Positions 26,533-35,877 of a stretch of DNA of 64,000 nt are shown here, piece by piece. The DNA is taken from assembly GCA_910575795.1 (NCBI GenBank), contig CAJTGE010000026.1:1-64000 (forward strand). Direction: 5' to 3'. Within the stretch, counting starts at the first letter, position 1, and each line of letters opens with the position of its first letter. Under the pieces are notes generated by a model. The model saw nothing but the letters and a program-made list of their open reading frames with translations, had not been told where the DNA came from and ran no database searches. This DNA is from Clostridiaceae bacterium (lineage in GTDB: Bacteria; Bacillota; Clostridia; Lachnospirales; Lachnospiraceae). Made by a program: the position numbers and the translations under genes.

Positions 26533-27105
26533 TCATATCTGCTGCTTATCGATCTTATACAATTCATCGGGCTTTGGCCGATCCAGAAAGCTATGTGTCT
26601 CACCGTTTATGATCTGCCGGCCGACGCCGCCCGTTATCCATCCGGCCACACTCGCGCGTATCCCTTCCCGCTCCAGCTTCCTGGCCAGCGCTCCCCCGTT
26701 GTCCGCTGTGAACAGCAGGCAGCCGCCGGTGTGCAGGCGGTATGGATTCACATCAAATACCTCGCACACCTCGATGGTCTCCTGTAAAACCGTGAGCTTT
26801 TTCAGGTCAATCTCAAAGCCCAGGCCAAAATGGCTTAAATAATCCCACAGAGCCGCCATGATGCCGCCCTCTCCGGGGCTGCACCATGAGGCTGCGCCGA
26901 AGCATTCCGGGGAGCATGAAAGCCGCCTGGATCCATATATCTCCTGACACCGCCGGATAAACCGGGGCGTAAACCGCTCCTTAAGCCTCTCCTCTCCCAC
27001 AGACGCCAGCCTGGACGTCCCCCAGAGGGCGATGCAGCCTGCCAGCACCAGATCCTGGCCCGCCTGCATCTGCCCAAAGGCGGGGATACATGCGTTTCTC
27101 ACCAC
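26533..27105 (-). CDS. AIR synthase-related protein (PurM/HypE-like C-terminal domain)
   Basis: A 190-residue protein. The C-terminal half has VFDVNPYRLHTGGCLLFTAD, then ARKLEREGIRASVAGWITGG, as in the second domain of PurM/HypE/ThiL-type proteins. The N-terminal part (QAGQDLVLAGCIALWGTSRL) resembles the linker seen in HypE-like maturation proteins, but the whole ATP-binding first domain is missing. A GTG start at 27105 is chosen because GCGGAGG is 7 nt upstream, just inside the end of the VanW gene. Function unknown; it may be a small partner protein rather than a remnant. Confidence 0.7.
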   Translation of the reverse strand: MVRNACIPAFGQMQAGQDLVLAGCIALWGTSRLASVGEERLKERFTPRFIRRCQEIYGSRRLSCSPECFGAASWCSPGEGGIMAALWDYLSHFGLGFEIDLKKLTVLQETIEVCEVFDVNPYRLHTGGCLLFTADNGGALARKLEREGIRASVAGWITGGVGRQIINGETHSFLDRPKPDELYKIDKQQI

Positions 27106-27118
27106 TGCAATACCTCCG

Positions 27119-28609
27119 CTACGCGGCCGGCACATCACCGGAAACACCGGCCGGGCCGGCTGGCCCGGCTGGGCCGGACGGCTGCGGCTGCGCTTCAGGC
27201 TGCGCCGGCTGCACGGGCTCTGCAGGCTGCGGCTGCTCCGCCGGGACGGCGGGCGCGGGCGGGGCTGCGGCCGGGAGATCCGGCCCCACGCGGTAAATCG
27301 CCTTGGAAGCCATATAGCTGTCTGTGTGAAGGATCTCCTTCTCCGTCTCCACGCCGTCTATATACACATATTTCCACAGACGGGATCTGAGTCCTCTGTG
27401 CGCGGACTGCACCCGCACCTTCGCTCCCGGAGCGAGGGACGGATCCACTCTTGTCGTGGGCGCGCCCGGATCCGTGACGCCCAGCGTCTCTGATACAAAT
27501 TTAATCTCGCGGTTGGCCGGCCTTGTTTCCTTTCCGAATATGGTAAACGTAAGCGTGCCTCCGTTTACGCCTCCTTCGATGTAGATCGGCGTCTCGTAGG
27601 GATTCTTAAATTTCAGATCCTTTACTGTGCCCGCAATCGCCGAATCCTGCGAAGGCTTTACATAGCCCACCACCATGGAATGATTCTGCCGCTGCGTGAT
27701 CTCCATCTCGGAAAGCAGGGCCGCATTGTAAAGCGTGGTGCAGAGCTGGCACGCCCCGCCTCCCACGGTGTCAACCACCTGGCCGTTGGCGTACGAGCCG
27801 GCGGAGGCATATCCGTTCTCAATCGTAAACGGCGTCAGAGTGACATAGGCGGAAAATTCCTCGCCCGGCATGAGAATACAGCCGTTGACCTTGGAAGCGC
27901 CGTTTCTTAAATTTTTGGAGCGCGAGGCGTTGCCTGTGCTGAAGTTCGTGCTGAAGGTTCCCAGCACATCCTGAATCTGGGCGAGCTGCTCGCCCGTCCT
28001 CGCGGGCTGCGTCTCCGTGACGACTGCCTCCAGGCGGATCGGTTCCGTAATCCCTCCCCTGACAGCCTCATTCAGACGCTCCTTCGTGGCCTCCACATCC
28101 ACCTCGATTCCGGTCACGGAATCGGTGAGCTGAAACACCCCGTTTTCTCTGGTAAGCACCGCGTCCTGCGCCGGCCGCACAAAGCTCTGGCACTGGTTTT
28201 CGACAAATTCCGCCACCTTCGCCGAATCTACGGCCGTCTCGATATCCAGCGCTACCGGCTCCTTTTCCAGGCTCTTCATATTTACATAGCGGTCCAGAAG
28301 ATTCCCGCCCGCGTAGCGGTCAATCGCTTCCTGAACCTCTGCCTCATTGCTCCAGGCAAAGCCCAGCCCGCCCGCGGTGGTTTTGACCTCATTTCCGTCA
28401 ACCGTAAGGCTTATCTCCTGGCCGGACATCTCCTCCACGTATGCCTGAATCTTCTCACCCGCTTCCTCTCCGGTCATCCCGGCCAGATCAAACTCCCCTG
28501 CCGTCATTCCTGCGGGGATCGTGCCGGCCTGCGCGCTCGGCGCGATGAGCGCATATCCGCCGGTCAGCGCGCAGGCTGCTGCCGCGGCAATCAAAATCTT
28601 CTTTTTCAT
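27119..28609 (-). CDS. VanW family exported protein
   Basis: A 496-residue secreted or membrane-anchored protein. The N-terminus (MKKKILIAAAAACALTGGYA) is a signal segment. Residues about 35-215 resemble the YoaR-type peptidoglycan-binding region. The VanW domain spans about 215-345 (SRSKNLRNGASKVNGCILMP, AYVTLTPFTIENGYASAGSY, VVDTVGGGACQLCTTLYNAA). Residues about 360-430 form a G5-like beta region. The last 50 residues are a Pro/Ala/Gln tail with a GPAGPAGPAG run, probably wall-spanning. Family members act at the cell wall; the precise role is unknown. Confidence 0.9.
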   Translation of the reverse strand: MKKKILIAAAAACALTGGYALIAPSAQAGTIPAGMTAGEFDLAGMTGEEAGEKIQAYVEEMSGQEISLTVDGNEVKTTAGGLGFAWSNEAEVQEAIDRYAGGNLLDRYVNMKSLEKEPVALDIETAVDSAKVAEFVENQCQSFVRPAQDAVLTRENGVFQLTDSVTGIEVDVEATKERLNEAVRGGITEPIRLEAVVTETQPARTGEQLAQIQDVLGTFSTNFSTGNASRSKNLRNGASKVNGCILMPGEEFSAYVTLTPFTIENGYASAGSYANGQVVDTVGGGACQLCTTLYNAALLSEMEITQRQNHSMVVGYVKPSQDSAIAGTVKDLKFKNPYETPIYIEGGVNGGTLTFTIFGKETRPANREIKFVSETLGVTDPGAPTTRVDPSLAPGAKVRVQSAHRGLRSRLWKYVYIDGVETEKEILHTDSYMASKAIYRVGPDLPAAAPPAPAVPAEQPQPAEPVQPAQPEAQPQPSGPAGPAGPAGVSGDVPAA

Positions 28610-28637
28610 AAACCTGTCCCCTGTCCAAATGTCATAC

Positions 28638-28748
28638 TTACATTAATAAGCTGGGAAGCACCATTCCGCCCACCATGGCCAGAACAATCACAATAATAAT
28701 GACTGCTGAAATCGTTTTTCTCCTTTTTTCATTATTAAAATTGAACAT
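28638..28748 (-). CDS. 36-residue single-pass membrane protein
   Basis: A small ORF below common length cutoffs. It encodes MFNFNNEKRRKTISAVII and a hydrophobic stretch ending in MVLPSLLM. A charged N-terminus is followed by one membrane helix of about 20 residues. AGAGAGGTGATAAGG lies just before the ATG at 28748, and the ORF sits cleanly between the exonuclease and VanW genes, 7 nt after the former. Size and layout recall the DUF4044/Prli42-like stress-related small membrane proteins of Firmicutes; that comparison is tentative. Confidence 0.7.
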   Translation of the reverse strand: MFNFNNEKRRKTISAVIIIVIVLAMVGGMVLPSLLM

Positions 28749-28755
28749 ATCCTTA

Positions 28756-29502
28756 TCACCTCTCTGCCGCTCTTCCACATTGTGAAACGATTTTATCAAT
28801 CATGCGCGAGACTTCGTTTCTCGTAAGCCCGTCAATCTGCGCAGATAGATTTATTTTATGATATTTTATCAAATCCCGCAAGACTTCTTTTTGCTTTTTT
28901 GTGGCCGGCTGACGCCTTTTCACATGGTAATTTAAAGGCTTTGCCATAAATGCTTCCGGTTTTTCCTCAAAATGGCGTTTTAAAAGCGTCTGATACAGAA
29001 AATGTGCAGAAAACGCATCCGCCAGGGCCCTGTGGGCGGCCTGCGGCCCGATGCCGTAATATTGGCAGGCGGAACCCAGATTTTTCTTCTCATCCGGCGG
29101 CATGAACCGGCGGCACAGAGCCAGCGTGTCGATCCCGTCCCGCTCAAAGCACATCCCCTGATCGACCGCCGCCTGTTTGAGGAAACGGTAATCAAAAGCA
29201 ATGTTGTGCCCCAAAATCGGGAGCCCTTCCGTAAAAGCAGAAAGCCCTTCCATGGCTTCCCGGATCCCCGGCGCGCCCTCCAGCATGCGGTCCGTGATAT
29301 TCGTCAGCTCCTGCACCCGGGCCTCAAGCTCCCTGCCCGGGCTCACAAGCGTGGAAAACGTCCCGGTTACAACACCATGTTCGACACGGATCGCGCCAAT
29401 TTCAATGATGCGGTCGCTTTTCACATCAAGCCCTGTCATTTCCAGATCCAGGGCTGTATACATGTTTCTCTCTCTCATTTGCAAAGCCTCTTCCAACCTC
29501 AT
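28756..29502 (-). CDS. 3'-5' exonuclease, DnaQ/PolC-like
   Basis: A 248-residue DEDDh exonuclease. ExoI is YTALDLEMTGLDVKSDRIIE, ExoII is LPILGHNIAFDYRFLKQAA and ExoIII is AAHRALADAFSAHFLYQ, so the D, E, D, H, D set is present. The C-terminal 60 residues are a basic helical extension (RRQPATKKQKEVLRDLIKYH). The start at 29502 overlaps the stop of the radical SAM gene (ATGA); an internal ATG at 29478 with a better ribosome site is an alternative. Proofreading or repair use is likely; the partner is unknown. Confidence 0.9.
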   Translation of the reverse strand: MRLEEALQMRERNMYTALDLEMTGLDVKSDRIIEIGAIRVEHGVVTGTFSTLVSPGRELEARVQELTNITDRMLEGAPGIREAMEGLSAFTEGLPILGHNIAFDYRFLKQAAVDQGMCFERDGIDTLALCRRFMPPDEKKNLGSACQYYGIGPQAAHRALADAFSAHFLYQTLLKRHFEEKPEAFMAKPLNYHVKRRQPATKKQKEVLRDLIKYHKINLSAQIDGLTRNEVSRMIDKIVSQCGRAAER

Positions 29503-31319
29503 ACCTGCTTTCCCATGCCCTCAAAATATGTCACGGCCGCGTTTCCGAAACGCGCGTCTCTGTTTTTATAGTCAAATAACAGCGCTGCCCCGTCTCCTAA
29601 GATCTCCATATGCGCCATTTTTATGATCTGGCGCGCCGTATATCCCTCATAACCCGCAAGATAGCGCGGCGATTCGGCTTCCTTCTTAAAAAAGGCGCGG
29701 ACAATCTCCTTATACGGCGTCTGATCCCTTAAAAAGGACGGACGGCTTTTTACATTTTCCCGCAAATACAGATCTTCTGCCAGCCGATCCCGGTACTCCT
29801 CTCTCCTGTGGGAATCGGTAACATGCGCTCCGATAAAGCGAAATAGTATCTCATATCTCGCCAGACGGCTGTGACTGACTCCGCTCAGCCCTTCTCTCTC
29901 ATACCAGGCGGACAGGGATTCATACATGGAGAACGGATCCTCAAATTCCCCGGAAAGAGCGCGCATGGTATTCTCAAACTGACCGCTGTTGTAATAGACC
30001 TCCAGCATTTCCTCCACGCCCTTTAACAGCAGCACATCCCCGTAATCCAGCCACCGCGTGGCCAGAACCTCATACGGGGGACGAAAGCAGAAGACAAGGC
30101 CGTAGCGGGACGCCCTCTCCTCCATGGCGGAACCCTTTAAAACCTTTAAAAAGCCGAGCTGAAGCTGCTCCGGCTGCATGCGGTACACATCATTAAAGGA
30201 CTTCTTAAACCGTTCGAGGTCTTCAAAGGGAAGGCCCGCGATCAGATCCAGGTGCTGATGGATATTTTGAAACGTATGGATAGAGGATACATTCTCCGCA
30301 AGCCTTTTGAGATCCGTCCGCCTCCTGATTTCCCGGATCGTGTCCGGATTCGTGGTCTGCACGCCGATCTCGAGCTGGATTAAGCCCGGCCGCATTTCAC
30401 GCAGCACGGACAGCATTTCATTATCCAGCAGATCCGCCGCGATCTCAAAATGGAAATTCGTGATCCCATTATCATTCTCTGAGATAAACCGCCAGATTGC
30501 GAGGGCATGGCTCTTTTTGCAGTTAAAGGTGCGATCCACAAATTTCACCTGCGAAACGCGGTGATTTAAAAAGAAGGACAGCTCCTCTTTTACAAGGGAA
30601 ATGTTCCTGAAGCGCACGGTCTTGTCTATAGAAGAAAGACAGTAGCTGCAGGAAAACGGGCAGCCGCGGCTGCTCTCATAATAGAGTATCCGGTTTTCAA
30701 ATCCCTCCAGGCTCTCATACGGAAACGGAAGCTCATCCAGGTTCAGAAGCGGCGCGGGGCCGTTTACTGTAATGTTTCCCTCCCCGTCCCGCCAGGCAAT
30801 GCCGGGGATATCTGATAAACGAGGGGAGAGCCGGATCGGTTTTTCCCCCTGCTCCGTCCCTGCGCCGTCTTTGCCGGCCTCTCCTCCTGATTTCCCCGCG
30901 TCATTCCCTCTTTCCGCCGCCAGAAGGCCGGCAAACGCGCCCTCGCCCTCTCCCCGCATGACGAGTTGCGCTTCCGGAAGCGTCTCCAGAATCTCCCGTG
31001 AATTGTAGGATACCTCCGGCCCTCCCAGCCAGATCCGGGTTTTGGGCAGCACCTTTTTCAGATCCCGCACAAGCGACTTTATATAAACTATGTTCCATAT
31101 ATAGCATGAAAATCCCACCACATCCGGCCTGCGCCTGTAGATGTCCTGTAAGATGCTCTCCTCTGTCTGATTGATGGTATACTCCCCCAATTCAATCCGG
31201 ATTGCAGGGCGCCGTGCATCCCTCTGCTTCAGGCTTTCCTCTGCATACCGCTTAAGGCTGTAAATTCCCAGATTCGAGTGAATATATTTTGCATTGACTG
31301 CCGCTAATAAAACCTTCAT
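29499..31319 (-). CDS. B12-binding-domain radical SAM protein (DUF4080 type)
   Basis: A 606-residue enzyme. Residues about 1-130 form a cobalamin-binding-like domain (MKVLLAAVNAKYIHSNLGIY; GFSCYIWNIVYIKSLV; WLGGPEVSYN). The radical SAM core at about 215-420 has the cluster motif RGCPFSCSYC (CxxxCxxC) and QVKFVDRTFNC. A roughly 160-residue C-terminal domain follows, matching DUF4080-type proteins. The reaction is unknown; related enzymes do methylations or other radical chemistry. An unusual Gly/Lys/Glu-rich insertion occurs near residues 135-160. It is coupled to the downstream exonuclease by overlapping ATGA. Confidence 0.88.
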   Translation of the reverse strand: MKVLLAAVNAKYIHSNLGIYSLKRYAEESLKQRDARRPAIRIELGEYTINQTEESILQDIYRRRPDVVGFSCYIWNIVYIKSLVRDLKKVLPKTRIWLGGPEVSYNSREILETLPEAQLVMRGEGEGAFAGLLAAERGNDAGKSGGEAGKDGAGTEQGEKPIRLSPRLSDIPGIAWRDGEGNITVNGPAPLLNLDELPFPYESLEGFENRILYYESSRGCPFSCSYCLSSIDKTVRFRNISLVKEELSFFLNHRVSQVKFVDRTFNCKKSHALAIWRFISENDNGITNFHFEIAADLLDNEMLSVLREMRPGLIQLEIGVQTTNPDTIREIRRRTDLKRLAENVSSIHTFQNIHQHLDLIAGLPFEDLERFKKSFNDVYRMQPEQLQLGFLKVLKGSAMEERASRYGLVFCFRPPYEVLATRWLDYGDVLLLKGVEEMLEVYYNSGQFENTMRALSGEFEDPFSMYESLSAWYEREGLSGVSHSRLARYEILFRFIGAHVTDSHRREEYRDRLAEDLYLRENVKSRPSFLRDQTPYKEIVRAFFKKEAESPRYLAGYEGYTARQIIKMAHMEILGDGAALLFDYKNRDARFGNAAVTYFEGMGKQV

Positions 31320-31349
31320 GACGCCTCTTTTCCTGATTCACCGTTCCTA

Positions 31350-32417
31350 CTAAACCTTTAAAACGCGGTATCCCGCCGCTTTGTTCAGACGGTTCATAAT
31401 CGCCTGTCCCAGCCGCTCGTCGGAAAATTTTTCGGAATAGATATAGTCCGCCCCCAGATCGTCAAACTCCCGCAAAAGCGCGTAAAGATTGCGGGCTACT
31501 GACCTCTCGTCCGAGCGCGCGCCGATGCTGCGCACAAGGCCGCGCGGATAGCTCTCCTTTGTCTCGTCCGTACAGATCACGCCCACCGTGTATCCCTGTT
31601 TCTGCCGCTCGTCAACCAGCTCCCGGATACGGCTCGCCACCGCGGCGCTCCCGCCTTCCACCAGCGTCATCTCAGCCCGCGGCGCGTAGTGGCGGTATTT
31701 CATCCCCGGGGCCCTGGGGCGCGCGTCCGCTCCCACAGGGCCCAGGATAGCCGGATCGATGCGCACCTCTCCCAATAACTCCCGCAGCATTTCCATCGTA
31801 ATTGCCCCCGGCCTCAGAAGAACCGGGATCTCCTCTGTCACATCCACGATCGTAGATTCCAGCCCGATCCCCACAGGGCCGCCGTCTAATATCAAATCTA
31901 TCCGTCCGTCCAGATCCTGACGCACATGCTCGGCCCGCGTCGGGCTCGGACGGCCTGAGAGGTTGGCGCTGGGGGCCGCCACCGGAACGCCGGACAGCCG
32001 GATCAGCTCAGCCGCCGCCGGATCGGACGGCATGCGCACCGCCACTGTCTTAAGCCCTCCTGTCGTCCCGTACGGAACCCGCCCGCTCTTCTCAAATATA
32101 AGCGTGACCGGCCCCGGCCAGAAGGTTTCAGCCAGACGCCGCCCGGCCTCCGGAAAACGGGCGATCAGAGGTTCAAGCTCCTCGAGGGAAGAAATATGCG
32201 CGATCAGAGGATTGTCCGAGGGACGCCCCTTTGCCTCATAAATCTTTGCCGCGGCCCTCTCATCCAGCGCGTTGGCGCCCAGCCCATACACCGTTTCTGT
32301 GGGAAATGCCACCAGGCCGCCGCCCCTGATGATGTCTGCCGCCCCGCGCAGATGTTTCCTGTCCTCCTGCGTAAAATGTCCCGAATCCGATATTTTCCAT
32401 ATCTCTGTCTTTACCAT
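31350..32417 (-). CDS. L-threonylcarbamoyladenylate synthase
   Basis: Makes threonylcarbamoyl-AMP from threonine, bicarbonate and ATP for the universal t6A37 tRNA modification. The 355-residue protein is the long Sua5 form. The YrdC domain comprises residues about 15-205 (AADIIRGGGLVAFPTETVYG, KGRPSDNPLIAHI, PSANLSGRPSPTRAEHV), and a C-terminal Sua5 domain starts near APGMKYRHYAPRAEM. The start at 32417 is used because AGGATT lies directly upstream, rather than the in-frame ATG at 32450. Confidence 0.94.
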   Translation of the reverse strand: MVKTEIWKISDSGHFTQEDRKHLRGAADIIRGGGLVAFPTETVYGLGANALDERAAAKIYEAKGRPSDNPLIAHISSLEELEPLIARFPEAGRRLAETFWPGPVTLIFEKSGRVPYGTTGGLKTVAVRMPSDPAAAELIRLSGVPVAAPSANLSGRPSPTRAEHVRQDLDGRIDLILDGGPVGIGLESTIVDVTEEIPVLLRPGAITMEMLRELLGEVRIDPAILGPVGADARPRAPGMKYRHYAPRAEMTLVEGGSAAVASRIRELVDERQKQGYTVGVICTDETKESYPRGLVRSIGARSDERSVARNLYALLREFDDLGADYIYSEKFSDERLGQAIMNRLNKAAGYRVLKV

Positions 32418-32481
32418 AATCCTGCCCTTCGCTCTTACTCCTCTTCGCATCTGACTGTTTCGTGAGCCTTACTGCCTATCC

Positions 32482-35400
32482 TCACTGCTTCATCCAGTCA
32501 AACAGGCTGAGCTGGCGCATGCCGCTCTCCTGCGTCCGTATCCTAGCCTGCTCCCGGGGCGCCGTCTCCTCCGGCACATCTGCCAGAAACGGCGTCTCCT
32601 CGCCCGCGCAGGTCATAATCAGTTCCTCTCTGGCCCTCGTCATGCCGACATAAAATAAGCGCCTCTCTTCCGAAATATCAGCCGCGCCGCGTCCGGCATG
32701 GCCGCCGTATTCCAGCGGGACAAGCCCTTTTCCCGCGCCGTTTATGAACACCACCGGATACTCCAGCCCTTTTGAGCCGTGAAGCGTCATCAGCGTCACA
32801 GCGTCCGCTGTCCATGTCTTCCCGCCGCACCGCTTTAGGTCGCTCTCCCGTCCAAAGGCGATACAGTCTACCAGCTCTTCCATATTTTTATGCAGAAGAG
32901 CCATGGAACAGAGCCGTTCCATGGCCGGATCCTCCAAAAGGCCGGTTTCCTCCATCCATGCATGCAGGATCCCGGACGGACGGCCCCGCCTGCACACACG
33001 CCCAAACCTCTCTGCCAATTCCTGATATCGTTCATCTGTTCCGGGCCGGGTTTCGCCTTCCTCACCGCCCGTTTCCCGGCTTCCAAACATCTTTCGGAAG
33101 CTGCGTCTTGAAAGCCAGGCCGCAGTCCCATCCTCCGGCCTTAAGAGGCTTCGGAAAAAGCTCAGCGTCCCCCGGACCGACGGATCGTCGAGATAATCCT
33201 CACGCCCGGCCACAATATATGGAATCCCCTCTTTTTTCAGGCACATCTCCAACAAAGCTGACTGCCTGTGCGTGCGGTAAAGAACCGCAATCTCGGCGAA
33301 GCTTCGCACCGCGCGTCCCTCCTGCCTGTAGAAACCGCCCTGCGCGTCCAGCATATCCATCCCGCCCACCAGCCGGTTAATCTCCTTCGCTGTAAAAATC
33401 GCCTCCTCGCGCTCTCCAAGAGCCTTCAAAAGCCTGGCCTTCGGCCCGGGACCTAAGACCGCCTCCAGAGCGCCCCCCTTATCCATCACGGTCTGCGCGG
33501 CTGTCAGAATCTGCGGCGTGGAGCGGTAATTTTTCTTTAAACGGATGATCTGCGCGTCGTTCCCCTGAAAACGGTGAAAGCTCTCTGCATCAGCCCCGCG
33601 GAAGCCATAAATCGCCTGATCTGGATCCCCGATGACGAACAGCTCCTTTCCGCCCCGGCTCCACTCTTCAATCAGACGGTACTGCAAGGGGCTGGTATCC
33701 TGAAATTCATCTGCCAAAAGATAGTGAAAGCCCTTCAGAAAACGGCATACGACCGGATCCTCCCGGTTCTCAGACAGCGAAAGCGCTTTTAATAACAGAT
33801 CGTCAAAATCCAGCGCCTTAAGCCCGGTAAGGCGCGATGCGTAGTCCGCGGCCGCCTCCTCAAAAAGCGCGTCGGCCGGTTCCTGCCGCAAATCCTGCGT
33901 CTTCTGCTCCGGTTCCCGGGGCGCAGATGGCGTCTGCAGCCCGCCGGGATCCGAAACAGCCGTTTTCCTTTCTGAAATTCTCGCCAAAAATCTTTTCGGC
34001 TTAAGCTTTAAACCTGTTTTGGCAAGCGTCTCCTCCGCCAGCTCCAGCGCCAGGGCGCGATCCGCCAGAAGGAAGTCTCCCTCCGCCTGCCGCAGCAGAT
34101 CATAACAGATCGAATGGAATGTGCCGATCCGCATCCGCCTTGCCGCCTGTATGCCCCCGAGCTGTTCCTCCAGACGCTTCTTTAACTCCTGCGCCGCCTG
34201 GTTGGTAAACGTAACCGCCGTTATCTCCGACGGCCTCACGCGGCGTTCCTCCAATAAATATAAGATACGGGAAACCAGTGTTTTCGTCTTCCCCGTCCCC
34301 GGGCCCGCTGTCACAGCAATCCGCGGATTCAGGGAGCGGACCGCCTCAAGCTGCTCCTCATTCAGGCGATCCGGCGCTTCCGGTATGGCCGCCGCCCCCG
34401 GCCCGCCTGTTATATCCTGCCCGCCAGCTATGTCCGGATTTCCTGCTATATCTGGATTCCCCGATATATCGCAATTCCCTGCTAAATCCGGATTTCCCGA
34501 TATATCGCAATTCCCTGCTAAATCCGGATTCCCTGATATATACGCCTTCTCCCCCTCGTTTTCCGCCTTCCTTTCCGGTTCCGCCGCCGCCGCGCTCTCC
34601 ATCAGGCTGGAGAACAGGCTCATCTGCCCGTCCATGGCATCCAGCTCCGTCGGCTCAAAAAGCCGGATAATCCCATATTCTCCGTCAAAACCGGGGCTGC
34701 GCTTTACCTCCCCGGCCCTGAGCCGGCGGATTCCCTCCGCGATAAAATATCCGCCCTTTTTTCGTATATCTTCCAGAGGCAGTTCCCTTAATATCGAAAA
34801 CTCGCTTCCCAGATCCCTTAAAAGAGCCTCATACTGACGCTGCGCCTTTCTGCTGGCCGCAGAGACGCCCATGCATGAGGCGATTACCTCGGGCAGAGGC
34901 GCAAGGCTTTCAAACGGCCTGGCTCCCGCAGGGATAAAGCCCTCGTCCCGGTCCGCCATCTGCGAGATCCGGTGCGATACCCCGAGCGTCAGCTTTTTCC
35001 CGCAGACCGGGCAGATGCCATCGCAGCGGGCCGCCTCCCTTGGGCTTAAGCAGACATGGCATTTGCGGTGGCCGTCAAAGTGATACTTTCCCTCTTCCGG
35101 AAAGAATTCGATGGTTCCCTTAAGGCCCTTTCCCTCCTGCACCGCCCCGTAAAGCCCCGCGTAAGACATCTCCGTTTCCAGAAGATTGGCCTCCCTTCCC
35201 AATTTAGACGGAGAATGCGCATCCGAATTGGAAATGAGCTGAAAGCGATCCAGGGCGGAGAGCTGCCAGTTCATCGGCGGATCCGAAGAAAGCCCTGTCT
35301 CCACGGCGTGAATACAGGGCGTCAGATCCTCAAAGCATTCTTCAACCGATTCAAATTTGGAAAATGCCCCGAACATGGAAAAATGAGGCGTCCAGATATG

Positions 35401-35877
35401 CGCCGGAATAAAGATCGCCTCCCGGCACACCTCCAGCGTAATTTCCAGCAGATCCCGGCAGTCAAGGCCAAGGATCGGGCGGCCGTCTGAGTGGATATTG
35501 CCGATCGCCTCCAGCTTTTTCGAGAGCGCCTCCGCCTCCTCAAGGCCCGGGAGGAGAATGACATTGTGAACCTTCCGCACCTGCCCGTTTTTCTTGTAAA
35601 TGGAGCTGATCTCGCCGGAAATCACAAACCGGGGATTACGCCTCCCGCCGGAAAGCGGATCGGAAAGGCGGAGGCCGTCTTTCAGCCTGTACAGCCCTTC
35701 CTCTGCCGGTACGAGCTTTTCCTTTAGCTCCCGCCGCCAGGCGGGATGGGTAAAGTCGCCTGTCCCCAGCAGATCGATCCCTTTGCGCCTGGCCCAGAGA
35801 TCCAGGGATTCCGGGACGCAGTCTTTGCTGGTGGCTCTGGAGTATTTGGAGTGGATATGTAAATCTGCAATATACAT
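32482..35877 (-). CDS. EndoQ-like nuclease / UvrD-PcrA helicase fusion
   Basis: A 1131-residue two-enzyme protein. Residues about 1-400 match the EndoQ/TIGR00375 family: metal motif ADLHIHSKYSRATSKD, GTGDFTHP, FIPAHIWTPHFSMFG, NSDAHSPSKLGRE and a four-Cys zinc finger (CHVCLSPREAARC, then CPVCGKKL). Residues 444-482 are a hexapeptide-repeat linker. Residues about 505-1110 are a UvrD-type SF1 helicase: AGPGTGKTKTLVSRI, AVTFTNQAAQELKKR, LADEFQDTSPLQY, GDPDQAIYGFRG, TLHGSKGLEYPVVF and LFYVGMTRAREEL. EndoQ incises 5-prime of deaminated or abasic bases, so a cut-and-unwind repair role is inferred. Confidence 0.92.
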   Translation of the reverse strand: MYIADLHIHSKYSRATSKDCVPESLDLWARRKGIDLLGTGDFTHPAWRRELKEKLVPAEEGLYRLKDGLRLSDPLSGGRRNPRFVISGEISSIYKKNGQVRKVHNVILLPGLEEAEALSKKLEAIGNIHSDGRPILGLDCRDLLEITLEVCREAIFIPAHIWTPHFSMFGAFSKFESVEECFEDLTPCIHAVETGLSSDPPMNWQLSALDRFQLISNSDAHSPSKLGREANLLETEMSYAGLYGAVQEGKGLKGTIEFFPEEGKYHFDGHRKCHVCLSPREAARCDGICPVCGKKLTLGVSHRISQMADRDEGFIPAGARPFESLAPLPEVIASCMGVSAASRKAQRQYEALLRDLGSEFSILRELPLEDIRKKGGYFIAEGIRRLRAGEVKRSPGFDGEYGIIRLFEPTELDAMDGQMSLFSSLMESAAAAEPERKAENEGEKAYISGNPDLAGNCDISGNPDLAGNCDISGNPDIAGNPDIAGGQDITGGPGAAAIPEAPDRLNEEQLEAVRSLNPRIAVTAGPGTGKTKTLVSRILYLLEERRVRPSEITAVTFTNQAAQELKKRLEEQLGGIQAARRMRIGTFHSICYDLLRQAEGDFLLADRALALELAEETLAKTGLKLKPKRFLARISERKTAVSDPGGLQTPSAPREPEQKTQDLRQEPADALFEEAAADYASRLTGLKALDFDDLLLKALSLSENREDPVVCRFLKGFHYLLADEFQDTSPLQYRLIEEWSRGGKELFVIGDPDQAIYGFRGADAESFHRFQGNDAQIIRLKKNYRSTPQILTAAQTVMDKGGALEAVLGPGPKARLLKALGEREEAIFTAKEINRLVGGMDMLDAQGGFYRQEGRAVRSFAEIAVLYRTHRQSALLEMCLKKEGIPYIVAGREDYLDDPSVRGTLSFFRSLLRPEDGTAAWLSRRSFRKMFGSRETGGEEGETRPGTDERYQELAERFGRVCRRGRPSGILHAWMEETGLLEDPAMERLCSMALLHKNMEELVDCIAFGRESDLKRCGGKTWTADAVTLMTLHGSKGLEYPVVFINGAGKGLVPLEYGGHAGRGAADISEERRLFYVGMTRAREELIMTCAGEETPFLADVPEETAPREQARIRTQESGMRQLSLFDWMKQ
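34431..34545 (-). repeat. 36-bp tandem repeat encoding hexapeptide linker
   Basis: The coding sequence repeats in 18-bp half units and 36-bp full units, giving N-(P/C)-D-(I/L)-(A/S)-G about seven times between the nuclease and helicase halves of the fusion. Two adjacent 36-bp units are almost identical, so the number of units is likely to vary between strains. Confidence 0.9.

Noticed and set aside
34431-34545. CRISPR-like direct repeats
   Set aside because: The units are contiguous coding repeats in frame with a linker; there are no spacers.
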